Shown here: piece by piece, positions 35,813-44,343 of the stretch
Layout of the letters: every line of letters begins with the position of its first letter
Position numbering within the stretch: position 1 is the stretch's first letter
Source: Rhizorhabdus wittichii RW1
GTDB lineage: Bacteria; Pseudomonadota; Alphaproteobacteria; Sphingomonadales; Sphingomonadaceae
Length of the DNA stretch: 64,000 nt
NCBI GenBank assembly: GCA_000016765.1
Contig: CP000699.1
Span: 4,653,501 to 4,717,500, forward strand
Direction of reading: 5' to 3'
Made by a program: the position numbers and the translations under genes
Notes under the pieces: model-generated
Told to the model about the DNA's origin: nothing
What the model saw: the letters and a program-made list of their open reading frames with translations, nothing else
Databases searched by the model: none

Positions 35813-37705
35813 ATGATCGAAACCGCGAACAATTCTCCAGCCAGCAGGCGCGGGCGCCCATCCATCGTGGGCGTCGCGGTCGCCGCGCTGTTCCCATGCC
35901 TCGGTCCCGCTGCCGTTTCCGCACCGGCGCTGAACCCGATGCTGTTGCCCGCTCAATATGAGGCGGCACCATGGGTGTCGGTCCATCGGGACTCGTCGAA
36001 TTCGGATCGTGCCCCCTTCGCGACGACCGGCAAGGTGACGGTGTTGTGGTCGGCGCTCGATGGCGCCGCCCTGATCAATCCCGGTTCGATCAATGACCGG
36101 GGCGTGCTGTTCGTCACCTCCGCGCGGGGGCGGACGTTCAGCAACCTCCATGCGATCGGCCCTGATGGCAAGATATTGTGGGAAGCGCCGCCGCAGCGCG
36201 ATCGCGACGGGCTCGACGCCTTCGCGGGCTTCAACGCGCCCGTGCTCGATCACGACGGCGACGTCTATATCGGCGATTCCAACCAGCTATGGGCCTTCCA
36301 CCCGGACGGCAGGCGGAAATGGGTGGCGCGGCTGCCTGAGGGATCCGGCTCGTTCGTCTATCAGGTCATTTCCCGGCAGGGCTATGTCGGCGGCATCACC
36401 ACCGAGGGCTGGGTGCTGTTCTTCGATCGGACCAGCGGTTCGCCGGCGGTCAAGCCGTTCCGCCTGCCGCAGGGCGAGGCGCCGGCGACGGGCCCGCACC
36501 TGCCGGGGCTCTGGCAGGGCGGGCTGGTCGACCACGACGCCGGCAAGCTGTTCGAGAAGATCGCCTTCGGCTTCGGCGTCCAGGTGGCGAACGCGCCCGC
36601 GGTGCATCCTACGACCGGGCGGATCTTCATCACCGCGGCCGGGCCGAAGGAGGGTGATCGCTATTCGGGCCGGCTCTACGGGCTCGACATCGTCGACGGC
36701 GAGGTGAAGATCGGCTTCTCGACCCGGATGGACGGCGGCAGCGGGACGAGCCCGTCGATCTCGCCCGACGGCCGATATGTATATTGCGCCGGCGAGGACG
36801 GCGTGATCCTGGCGATCGACGCGGACAGCGGCGCGGTCCGCTGGTCGGCACAGGGGGAAGGGCTGCTCTCCCCCTCGCTCGCCGCCGACGGCACCATCCT
36901 GACCGGCAACATCTTCGGCGATCCTACCGTCATCGCCCTGAACCCCAGGGACGGCTCGCAGCTCTGGGCGCGCGACTATTCGGACTATGCCCGGACGCGG
37001 CTCCCGGAGCTCGCTCCCGAGCCGTCGCTGGCCGCGAGCGGCAAGCCGGTGATGCGGCTGATGAGCGTGATCTCGCTGTCGTCGAACCTCGTCTGGGCCG
37101 GCTTTTCGCTGGGCTATGAGTTCCGGCCCGCCGGTTCGGCGAAGCCGCTGATATCGCCCCACAAATCGGTGGTGTGCGCGCTGAGCATCGCGACCGGCGA
37201 ATTGCAGCATTGCACCGATGTGCGCGACACGCTCGAAGGCATCATCAGCATCGGCGCGGGCGGGCGGCTCTACGCCAGCCACACCTCGATCTTCAGCTCG
37301 ACCGCCTATTTCGGCTATCGCGCCCTGCTCCCCGCGCGCTTTCGCGTGCCGAACCGCCCGGTGGGCGGGCTGACGGCACTGGGCCCGGTCGCGCCGTGCG
37401 ACCAACTCGGCATCGAGGCCGACGCGATCCGGCGCGGCCATGCGCGCGCGATCGATGCCCTGAAGGCGGGCGACGATCGCGGCGCCCGGGTCGCGATCGA
37501 TCAGGTCCGCGCGCAGTTGCTGATCGCGCGCCAGTCGGTGGAGCGGCTGCGGCTGCCGGGTGCGGCGGACGGCGCCTACACGGCAGCGCTCGACACATCG
37601 CTCGCCGCGCTGGGCGACGGCGGCCCGCTCTCCGTCGAGGCCATTCGGTCGCTCGACGCCGATCTTCCCGATCCGTCGTGCCGCCCCGCGGCGAAGCGGC
37701 CCTGA
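35813..37705 (+). CDS. Secreted PQQ-like beta-propeller protein
   Basis: A 630-residue protein with an N-terminal signal peptide (SIVGVAVAALFPCLGPAAVSA) and repeats of the PQQ-binding-like/outer-membrane-assembly propeller type, e.g. LHAIGPDGKILWEAP, LWAFHPDGRRKWVARL, GVILAIDADSGAVRWSA and VIALNPRDGSQLWARD. No PQQ-ligand set of a quinoprotein dehydrogenase is evident. The last 110 residues are helical with two Cys (APCDQLG, PDPSCRP). ATG 35813 follows AAGGGGGGG. The gene starts a run with an alkylsulfatase and a TonB receptor. It may bind a sulfate ester or act as a scaffold; the function is not recognised. Confidence 0.72.
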   Translation: MIETANNSPASRRGRPSIVGVAVAALFPCLGPAAVSAPALNPMLLPAQYEAAPWVSVHRDSSNSDRAPFATTGKVTVLWSALDGAALINPGSINDRGVLFVTSARGRTFSNLHAIGPDGKILWEAPPQRDRDGLDAFAGFNAPVLDHDGDVYIGDSNQLWAFHPDGRRKWVARLPEGSGSFVYQVISRQGYVGGITTEGWVLFFDRTSGSPAVKPFRLPQGEAPATGPHLPGLWQGGLVDHDAGKLFEKIAFGFGVQVANAPAVHPTTGRIFITAAGPKEGDRYSGRLYGLDIVDGEVKIGFSTRMDGGSGTSPSISPDGRYVYCAGEDGVILAIDADSGAVRWSAQGEGLLSPSLAADGTILTGNIFGDPTVIALNPRDGSQLWARDYSDYARTRLPELAPEPSLAASGKPVMRLMSVISLSSNLVWAGFSLGYEFRPAGSAKPLISPHKSVVCALSIATGELQHCTDVRDTLEGIISIGAGGRLYASHTSIFSSTAYFGYRALLPARFRVPNRPVGGLTALGPVAPCDQLGIEADAIRRGHARAIDALKAGDDRGARVAIDQVRAQLLIARQSVERLRLPGAADGAYTAALDTSLAALGDGGPLSVEAIRSLDADLPDPSCRPAAKRP

Positions 37706-37761
37706 TCGCGGCGGGTCGGCCGCTTCCTGCGCATTTTCCAACATCTGGGTTTCATCGGCAT

Positions 37762-39771
37762 ATGGTCAAAACTTCCTGGCAGCGTGGCAATGGTCTCTTC
37801 GGCAAGCGGAGGGTGCTGGGCGGCACGGCGCTGGCGGCGTCCCTGCTGGTCGGCTGGCACGGTCCCGTTCACGCCGGGTCGGCGTTCGATCGCCTGCCCA
37901 AGCCTCCCTCGGCGGCGACGGTCGAGCGCCTGGCCGAGGTCGAGCGATCGCTTCCGCTCGACGATCGGGAGGATTTCGACTTCGCCGCCCGCGGCTTCAT
38001 CGCGCCGCCGCTCGATCCGCAGATCCGCAACGCGTCGGGCGAGGTGGTCCGCGACCTGACCGGCTACGGCCTCTATGCCGGGCCGCGACCGGCGTCGGTC
38101 AACCCCAGCCTGTGGCGGCAGGCCCAGGTGATGGGCAGGCCCGGCCTCTATCAGGTCACGCCCAGCGTCTTCCAGGTCCGCGGCATGGACCTCGCGAACA
38201 TGACGGTCATCCTCGGCAAGACCGGCTACATCCTCGTCGATCCGCTGATGGCGACCGAAGCCGCCGCCGCCGCGCTGAAGCTGGTCAGGGCGAGGCTCGG
38301 CGACCGGCCGGTGACGGGGATCATCCTCACCCACAGCCACCCGGACCATTATGGCGGCACCGCCGGCGTCCTGACCGAGGCGCAGTTGCGCGACCACAGC
38401 GTGCCGGTGCTGGCGCCGGGCGGCTTCTCGGCGGCGGCGCTGAGCGAGAATGTGGTGGCCGGTCCGGCGATGAGCCGCCGGAACAACTTCATGTTCGGCA
38501 TGTACCTGCCGTTCGGCGCGCAGGGCGCGGTCAGCTACGGGCTCGGCCCGGCCTTCAAGGGCGGGCTCGCCAAGGGGACGATCTCGTTCGTGCCGCCGAC
38601 CGAGGAGATTTCCGAGGACGGCGCCCGGCGCACGATCGACGGGGTCGATATCGAATTCATGATCACCCCCGACGCCGAAGCACCGTCCGAGCTGATGTTC
38701 TACCTGCCCGGCATGCGGGTGCTGTGCGGCGCCGAGATCCTGACGGCGACGATCCACAATGTGCAGACGCTGCGCGGCGCGCCGGCCCGCGACGCCAGGA
38801 AATGGGCCGAGTATATCGACGTCGCGATGAAGCGCTTCGGCGACCGTACCGATGCGCTGGTCACGTCGCATTTCTGGCCGCGCTTCGGGCAGGCGAAGAT
38901 CGGCGACTATCTTCGCCACTATCGCAACGCCTACGCCTTCATGCACGACCAGACCGCGCGGCTGATGAACGACGGCTACACGCCGACCGAGATCGCCGAG
39001 CGGATGGCGTTGCCCGCCGACCAGAGCCGGCATTGGTATAATCGCGAGAATTACGGGACGCTGCGGCACAACAGCAAGGGCATCTACGACCGCTATCTGG
39101 GGTGGTTCGACGCCAACCCCTCCAATCTCGATCCCCTGCCGCCCGAACAGTCCGCACCGCGCTATGTCGAGGCGATGGGAGGCCATGACCGGGCGATGAA
39201 GATCGCCGCGGCGGCGGTGGATGGGGGCGAGTATCGCTGGGCGGCGGAGCTGCTGAAGCAGATCGTCTTCGCCGATCCGGCCAGGCAGGACGGCCGCTAC
39301 CTGCTCGCCGATGCCTATGAGCAGCTCGGCTATCAGGCCGAGAGTGCGACCTGGCGGAATTTCTACCTGACGGGCGCGCAGGAATTGCGCTCCGGAGCCC
39401 CGACCACGGCCTATGACGTCAGTGGCGATTTCCTGCAGAGCCTGCCGCTCACCGCCGTGCTGGACGTGCTGGCGACGCGGATCGATCCGGCGCGGATCGT
39501 CGGCCAGTCCGTCGAGATCGGCCTGCGCGACGGCCGGCAGGCCGAGCTGGTCACCATCGAGGACGGCGTCCTCACCCACCGGGCGATCACGCCGAAGGAC
39601 GCGCCCCGGGCACGGGTCTCGGGCGACACGCGGGCCATCGTCGCGATGCTGCTCGGCAAGCCGGTCGCGGCGTCCACCGTCGCGCAGGTCGAGGGCGATC
39701 GCGCGGCCGTCGAACTGCTGCGCGGGGCACTCGCCAGCCCGATCCCCAATTTCAACATCGTCACACCATAA
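37762..39771 (+). CDS. SdsA1/BDS1-like alkylsulfatase (metallo-beta-lactamase fold)
   Basis: A 669-residue zinc alkylsulfatase that hydrolyses alkyl sulfate esters to alcohol and sulfate. The N-terminus GKRRVLGGTALAASLLVGW looks like an export signal with twin Arg. The metallo-beta-lactamase motif THSHPDHYGG gives His191, His193, Asp195 and His196. Then come the alkylsulfatase dimerisation domain (RHNSKGIYDRYLGWFDANPSNLDPLPP) and a C-terminal SCP2-like domain that holds the alkyl chain. The ATG at 37762 has no clear ribosome site, so the exact start is uncertain. It follows the propeller by 56 bp and precedes a TonB receptor by 25 bp. Confidence 0.9.
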   Translation: MVKTSWQRGNGLFGKRRVLGGTALAASLLVGWHGPVHAGSAFDRLPKPPSAATVERLAEVERSLPLDDREDFDFAARGFIAPPLDPQIRNASGEVVRDLTGYGLYAGPRPASVNPSLWRQAQVMGRPGLYQVTPSVFQVRGMDLANMTVILGKTGYILVDPLMATEAAAAALKLVRARLGDRPVTGIILTHSHPDHYGGTAGVLTEAQLRDHSVPVLAPGGFSAAALSENVVAGPAMSRRNNFMFGMYLPFGAQGAVSYGLGPAFKGGLAKGTISFVPPTEEISEDGARRTIDGVDIEFMITPDAEAPSELMFYLPGMRVLCGAEILTATIHNVQTLRGAPARDARKWAEYIDVAMKRFGDRTDALVTSHFWPRFGQAKIGDYLRHYRNAYAFMHDQTARLMNDGYTPTEIAERMALPADQSRHWYNRENYGTLRHNSKGIYDRYLGWFDANPSNLDPLPPEQSAPRYVEAMGGHDRAMKIAAAAVDGGEYRWAAELLKQIVFADPARQDGRYLLADAYEQLGYQAESATWRNFYLTGAQELRSGAPTTAYDVSGDFLQSLPLTAVLDVLATRIDPARIVGQSVEIGLRDGRQAELVTIEDGVLTHRAITPKDAPRARVSGDTRAIVAMLLGKPVAASTVAQVEGDRAAVELLRGALASPIPNFNIVTP

Positions 39772-39796
39772 GCGTCGAAAAAGGGAGCTTCCGATT

Positions 39797-42064
39797 ATGA
39801 ACAGGGAACGATCGATCATGACCGTGCGGCTCGCCGCGTTGGCGGCGGGTGCCAGCCTGCTGGCGTTCGGCAATCCGTCCTACGCCCAGACCGGGGCGTC
39901 GGAGGATGTCGAGGGCGTCGAGGCGATCACCGTCACCGCGCGGAAGCGCGAGGAGCGGTTGCAGGAGGCGCCGATCTCGATAACCGCGCTGTCGTCCGCG
40001 ACGCTCGAACGCGCCCAGGTCGGCACGATCGCCGGCATCTCGAACTTCACGCCCAACCTGATCCTCAATGAATCGGCGGCGATCTCGGGCAACAACGCTG
40101 CCACCACGACCTTCATCCGCGGCATCGGGCAATATGACTTCACCCCGACGACCGAGCCGGCGGTCGGCCTCTATGTCGACGGCGTCTATGTCGCGCGGTC
40201 GGTCGGCGCGCTTCTCGACGTCGCAGACGTCGAGCGTGTCGAGGTGCTGCGCGGGCCGCAGGGCACATTGTTCGGCCGCAACACCATCGGCGGCGCGGTC
40301 AGCATCACCTCGCTGCGGCCGAGCGACGATGCGTTCGAAGGCTATGTCGACGTGCGGACCGGAAGCTTCGAGCGCTTCGACGCCAAGGCCGCCGTCAACA
40401 TCCCGATCGCCGAGGGACTGGCCGTCCGCGCCTCGGGCTCGCGGCGCAGCCGGGAAGGCTATGTCCGCCGCGTTTCGGACGGCGTCCGCAACGGCAACCA
40501 GGATAGCTGGTCCGGCCGCATCGACATGCTGGCGGAAACCGAGGGCGGCTTCCGCGCCCGCCTGATCGTCGACGGAACGCGCCGCCGCGAGAACATGGCG
40601 GCCAATCAGCTCGTCGCCGTCTATCCCAATGCGGGTTTCGTGCAGGTCTACAATACGCAGGTCGCCGGCGCGGCCTGCACGCCCAACCCCGGGCCGGTCG
40701 GCAACAGCCTCTGCTACAATTCGCAATGGATTCCGCAGAAGGGCGAGCGGATCACCTACGGCACCTTTCCCTCCCAGTCGGACCTCGACCTGTGGGGCGT
40801 CTCGCTCAACCTCGAGCAGGAGATCGGCAAGGTCACGATCAAGTCGATCTCGGCCTATCGCGACATGAAGTCGATCTCCTCCCGCGACGGCGATCATTCG
40901 CCGCTGCGCATCTTCGAGACCGTCGACGATTACGACCAGTGGCAGTTCAGCCAGGAATTCCAGGTGCTGGGAACGTCGTTCGACGATCGCCTGAAATGGA
41001 TCGCCGGCGCCTATTATTTCAAGGAGAAGGGCGGCGACGCCAACATGGTCTATACCTCGCGGATCGACTTCATGTCCGGCGGCCGGATCGACAATGACTC
41101 GGCGGCGCTGTTCGGCCAGGCCACGTTCGACGTCACCGACAAGCTGTCGGTCACCGGCGGCCTGCGCTACACGAAGGACTGGAAGCGCTTCCTGCCCGAT
41201 CAATATGTGACCAATTCCGGCCTGACCCCGTTCCCGGTCGGATCGCGGCTGGCGCCGTACGTCAAGTACAGGTCGACCTATCACGACCTCAACCCGACGG
41301 CGGACGTCAGCTACAAATTCTCGCGCGACATCATGACCTATTTCCGTTTCTCGGAGGGGTTCAAGAGCGGCGGCTACGCATTCCGCTTCTTCCCGCCCAC
41401 CACCACCGTACCCGACTATCAGCCCGAATATGCCAAGGTCTACGAACTCGGCTTCAAGTCGACGATGTTCGACCGCCGGCTGCAGTTCAATGCCGCCGTC
41501 TTCCGCACCGACTATACCAATATCCAGGTCAGCGGCATTCCGACCGGGCGGGTCGGCGCGATCACCTTCAACGCCGGCGATGCGCGCATCCATGGCGGCG
41601 AGGTCGAAATCTCGGCGCGGCCGATCCCGCCGCTGCGGTTCCAGTTCGGCGCGGGCTATCTCGATGCGGGATATCGCAACGTTCCAACCAACCTCGGCGC
41701 GATCGACGTGAACAACGACTCCCGCTTCGCCTATGCGCCGACCTGGTCGCTGACCGGCAACGCTTCCTACGAGATCGAGACGGGCATCGGAACGATCACG
41801 CCGCAGCTCGACTGGAGCTATCGGACCAAGGTCTACGGCAACCCCGCCAATACGCCGGCGGCGATCCAGCCGGGCTATCATCTCGTCAACGGCAGCATCG
41901 CCTGGCGCGACCCGTCGGGCGTCTGGCAGGTCACCGCGGGCGTGACCAACCTGTTCGACAAGCGCTACTTCACGACCGCCTATGCCAGCCCGAGCGTCGG
42001 CTACTCCGAAGTCCTGTTCGGTCGTCCGCGCGAATGGTTCCTGGGCGTCCGGCGCAGCTTCTGA
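39797..42064 (+). CDS. TonB-dependent outer-membrane receptor
   Basis: A 755-residue receptor: signal peptide ending GNPSYAQ, plug from EAITVTARKREERLQEAP with TFIRGIGQYDFTP and RVEVLRGPQGTLFGRNTIGGAVSITSLRP, barrel with FRFSEGFKSGGYAFRFF, and C-terminal LGVRRSF ending in Phe. ATG 39797 follows AAGGGAG. Placed directly after the alkylsulfatase, it may import the sulfate ester or its alcohol. The 175-bp gap after it leads to the bicupin gene and contains the shared promoter element. Confidence 0.93.
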   Translation: MNRERSIMTVRLAALAAGASLLAFGNPSYAQTGASEDVEGVEAITVTARKREERLQEAPISITALSSATLERAQVGTIAGISNFTPNLILNESAAISGNNAATTTFIRGIGQYDFTPTTEPAVGLYVDGVYVARSVGALLDVADVERVEVLRGPQGTLFGRNTIGGAVSITSLRPSDDAFEGYVDVRTGSFERFDAKAAVNIPIAEGLAVRASGSRRSREGYVRRVSDGVRNGNQDSWSGRIDMLAETEGGFRARLIVDGTRRRENMAANQLVAVYPNAGFVQVYNTQVAGAACTPNPGPVGNSLCYNSQWIPQKGERITYGTFPSQSDLDLWGVSLNLEQEIGKVTIKSISAYRDMKSISSRDGDHSPLRIFETVDDYDQWQFSQEFQVLGTSFDDRLKWIAGAYYFKEKGGDANMVYTSRIDFMSGGRIDNDSAALFGQATFDVTDKLSVTGGLRYTKDWKRFLPDQYVTNSGLTPFPVGSRLAPYVKYRSTYHDLNPTADVSYKFSRDIMTYFRFSEGFKSGGYAFRFFPPTTTVPDYQPEYAKVYELGFKSTMFDRRLQFNAAVFRTDYTNIQVSGIPTGRVGAITFNAGDARIHGGEVEISARPIPPLRFQFGAGYLDAGYRNVPTNLGAIDVNNDSRFAYAPTWSLTGNASYEIETGIGTITPQLDWSYRTKVYGNPANTPAAIQPGYHLVNGSIAWRDPSGVWQVTAGVTNLFDKRYFTTAYASPSVGYSEVLFGRPREWFLGVRRSF

Positions 42065-42132
42065 CCTTTCCCGTCTTCGGAATGGCCCGGCTGGTCGGCG
42101 GCCGGGCCGCTTTCGGGCGGCTGCGCTTCGAA

Positions 42133-42152
42133 CTGGAAAATATCTCTTTCGG
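42133..42152 (+). promoter_or_regulatory. Shared 20-bp promoter element, copy 1 (bicupin/decarboxylase)
   Basis: CTGGAAAATATCTCTTTCGG lies 88 bp before the bicupin start. It matches the elements at 45691-45710 and 58222-58241 (TTGGAAATTATGTCTTTCGG) in 17 of 20 positions. CTAACC follows at the place where the other two copies have CTACAC. It is directly followed by the palindrome GGAATTTCC (42151-42159). Confidence 0.6.
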
Positions 42153-42239
42153 AATTTCCGCTAACCCCCTGGCCGATCCCCCGATAGGTCCGAAGCACAG
42201 GCAATTGTGCGACAAGACAATCGGATGCGGGAGAGTGAT

Positions 42240-43346
42240 ATGGTGGATGCGGAGGCAGCGGCCGGGCGTCCTTTCGTGGATGCTTCCGGCGAGCGGGAAC
42301 GGATGCCGCGCTTCTGGAGGGCGTTCAAGGTCTCCCGGGAGGAGATCGACGGCGAGATCGATCGGCTGAAGGCCATCGCCCGGCCGGCCAATGGCCGGCG
42401 CCTGTCCCATATCGTCCACCCCCAGTCGACCACCAACAGCATCACCCCCGGCATCCGCGCGTCGATCGAGGTGATCATGCCCGGCGAGGTCGTCGAGCTG
42501 CCGGCGACCAATGCGTCGAGCGTCCGGATCTGCATCGAGGGGCGCGGCGAGGCCCGGATCGACAACAAGGCGTTCGAGGTCGGGCGGCTCGACACCTGGT
42601 CGACGCCGAACATGGCCATCCAGACCTATGCCAATCGCGGCGCCGCGCCGCACGTCCGGCTGATGTTCAGCGACGCGCCGCTGCTCGAACATCTTCATGC
42701 GCTCTACGTGTCGGACGGGACGGCGGCCGAAGCGCCGGCGGCGGAGGGGGAAGGCGAGGCGGCCAGGCATCAGCGCCATCCGATGGCGGACTTCGTCCAC
42801 AGCCTGCCGACCGGCGGCGGCGCGCTCAAGACCTATCATGCCTTCATCGACCCGGAGGTGGTCGAGCAGACCGCGCTGCTGTGGCGGTGGGAGGAGGTGA
42901 AGGCCTTCCTCAACGACATGGACAAGGACACGCCCGACCTGCGCGCGGCGATCATCGCCATGTACTGGAACCCGTCGACCGGCCGCACCCATGGATCGAC
43001 CAACACGATCACCGCCTGGATGAGCGGCGGCGTCGATCCCAACTGGACCGGCAGGAAATGGGACATGGCCCGGTCGCACCGGCACAACGTCACCGCGCTC
43101 AACTATGCGGTCGCTGGCAACTGGAAGACGATCGTCGAGCGCGAGGAGATATTGTGGGGACCGGGCGACCTGGTCCTGACCGCCCCGGCCTGGGCCGCGC
43201 ATTCCAACGGCCGCTTCGATCGCGAGGCCTATACCTTCGCGATCCAGGACAACGCCCTGCTCGGCGCGCTCAACGGCACGATCATGCAGGAATATGTGAA
43301 CCGCCCGCCGCTGCACCTGGGCGCGCGTCCCGGTTTCGAGGCGTGA
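42240..43346 (+). CDS. Bicupin protein, gentisate-dioxygenase-like
   Basis: A 368-residue protein with two cupin domains related to gentisate and 1-hydroxy-2-naphthoate 1,2-dioxygenases. The N-terminal cupin (ASIEVIMPGEVVELPATNASSVRICIEGRGEARID) has no His-x-His. The C-terminal cupin keeps a metal-site pattern, SHRHNVTALNYAVAG (about residues 278-281) and WAAHSNG. This is the reverse of canonical gentisate dioxygenases, where the N-terminal cupin binds iron. ATG 42240 was chosen because GGGAGAGTG precedes it, the same leader as in the paralog at 47663. It is followed by the decarboxylase-family gene. Confidence 0.78.
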   Translation: MVDAEAAAGRPFVDASGERERMPRFWRAFKVSREEIDGEIDRLKAIARPANGRRLSHIVHPQSTTNSITPGIRASIEVIMPGEVVELPATNASSVRICIEGRGEARIDNKAFEVGRLDTWSTPNMAIQTYANRGAAPHVRLMFSDAPLLEHLHALYVSDGTAAEAPAAEGEGEAARHQRHPMADFVHSLPTGGGALKTYHAFIDPEVVEQTALLWRWEEVKAFLNDMDKDTPDLRAAIIAMYWNPSTGRTHGSTNTITAWMSGGVDPNWTGRKWDMARSHRHNVTALNYAVAGNWKTIVEREEILWGPGDLVLTAPAWAAHSNGRFDREAYTFAIQDNALLGALNGTIMQEYVNRPPLHLGARPGFEA

Positions 43347-43374
43347 CGCGGTCCTGGCCGGGGGGAGGGCGCTG

Positions 43375-44160
43375 ATGGCGGGCGCGACGCATTTCCTGAC
43401 GCCGACGGGGCAGGCCAGCCTGGTCGACGACGCCCTCTACGGCTGGGGCGCCGACATGCTGACCGTCTATCTGCGCTGCGATCCCGCGCGGTTGCAGGCG
43501 CTGCTGCCCGCCGGGCTCAAGGTCGCGGACGGGTTGTGCATGGCCTATGTCGGCGCCTTCCAGTCGACCAGCGAGGACCAGCCGGCGGCGATGCTGCGCA
43601 ATCCGGCGGGCGCGGTCTACAACGAAGCGGCGCTCAGCATCGCCTGCACCCATGGCGACCGGCAGGGCTATTTCCCGGCCTTCGTCTGGGTCGACAAGGA
43701 ATGGTCGCTGATCCGCGGCTGGCTCAACGGCTATCCCAAGAAGATCGGCGCGATCACGCTGGCGCGGCCGCATCCCTACAACCCGGTGACGGGCGGCCTG
43801 CGCGAAGGCGCGGTGGTCGGCGGGATATGCGCGCGGCACGGCTTCACCCTGTTCCGGCTGGGGCTGACGGTGACGCGGGCCGGCGATGCCGGCGACCTCC
43901 GGTCGCGCCCCGCCACCTTCGGCCACCGCCACTGGCCGGCGCTGCACCCGACCCAGACGCCGGTGTCCGAACTGGTCGAGGTCAACCGCAGCGACCTGAG
44001 GGTCGGCGATATCTGGGCCGGGGAGCCCTTCATCGAGCTCGGCAGCGCGCCCGACGAGGCGCTCGAATGTTTCGCCGATCATGAGGTGCTGGCGGGCGTC
44101 ACCTATTCCTACGGCTTCCGCATCGGCGGGGCTACTCGGCTAGAGTCTCTACGGATGTGA
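43375..44160 (+). CDS. Acetoacetate decarboxylase-family protein
   Basis: A 261-residue member of the acetoacetate decarboxylase fold. The Schiff-base Lys region is kept: RGWLNGYPKKIGAI, with Lys122 the likely nucleophile and Lys123 its pKa-lowering neighbour, plus NEAALSIAC with a conserved Glu. Family members decarboxylate beta-keto acids or catalyse aldol and dehydration reactions. ATG 43375 follows GGGGGAGGG, 28 bp after the bicupin, so they probably form a two-gene operon in which this enzyme handles the ring-fission product. The repeat at 44189 follows. Confidence 0.83.
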   Translation: MAGATHFLTPTGQASLVDDALYGWGADMLTVYLRCDPARLQALLPAGLKVADGLCMAYVGAFQSTSEDQPAAMLRNPAGAVYNEAALSIACTHGDRQGYFPAFVWVDKEWSLIRGWLNGYPKKIGAITLARPHPYNPVTGGLREGAVVGGICARHGFTLFRLGLTVTRAGDAGDLRSRPATFGHRHWPALHPTQTPVSELVEVNRSDLRVGDIWAGEPFIELGSAPDEALECFADHEVLAGVTYSYGFRIGGATRLESLRM

Positions 44161-44188
44161 TCGAAGTACGCCGATTTCCTCTTCTTTC

Positions 44189-44281
44189 CGTCATTCCCGC
44201 GAAAGCGGGAATCCATGGACGGCGGCCCGCAGGAGACGGAATGTGCCGTGACCGTGGATTCCCGCTTTCGCGGGAATGACG
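44189..44281. repeat. 93-bp inverted-repeat element (REP/MITE-like) between convergent genes
   Basis: Arms 44189-44215 and 44255-44281 are exact 27-bp inverted complements, each itself containing a hairpin (CATTCCCGCGAAAGCGGGAA in the left arm). The 39-bp centre holds no gene. It lies between the convergent ends of the decarboxylase (44160) and the LLM gene (44344). The arm core equals the single palindrome at 30977-31004. It can act as a terminator and may be a non-autonomous mobile repeat. Confidence 0.8.
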
Positions 44282-44343
44282 ACAGGAGCGAATGACCGTC
44301 AGCCCGGTGAGGGCCTGACGGTCGTCGTCGGCGCGTCCCCGTC

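Noticed and set aside
35813-37705. PQQ-dependent alcohol dehydrogenase
   Set aside because: The repeats are propeller-like, but the calcium/PQQ ligands, the disulfide of adjacent cysteines and the cytochrome domain of quinoprotein dehydrogenases are not evident.
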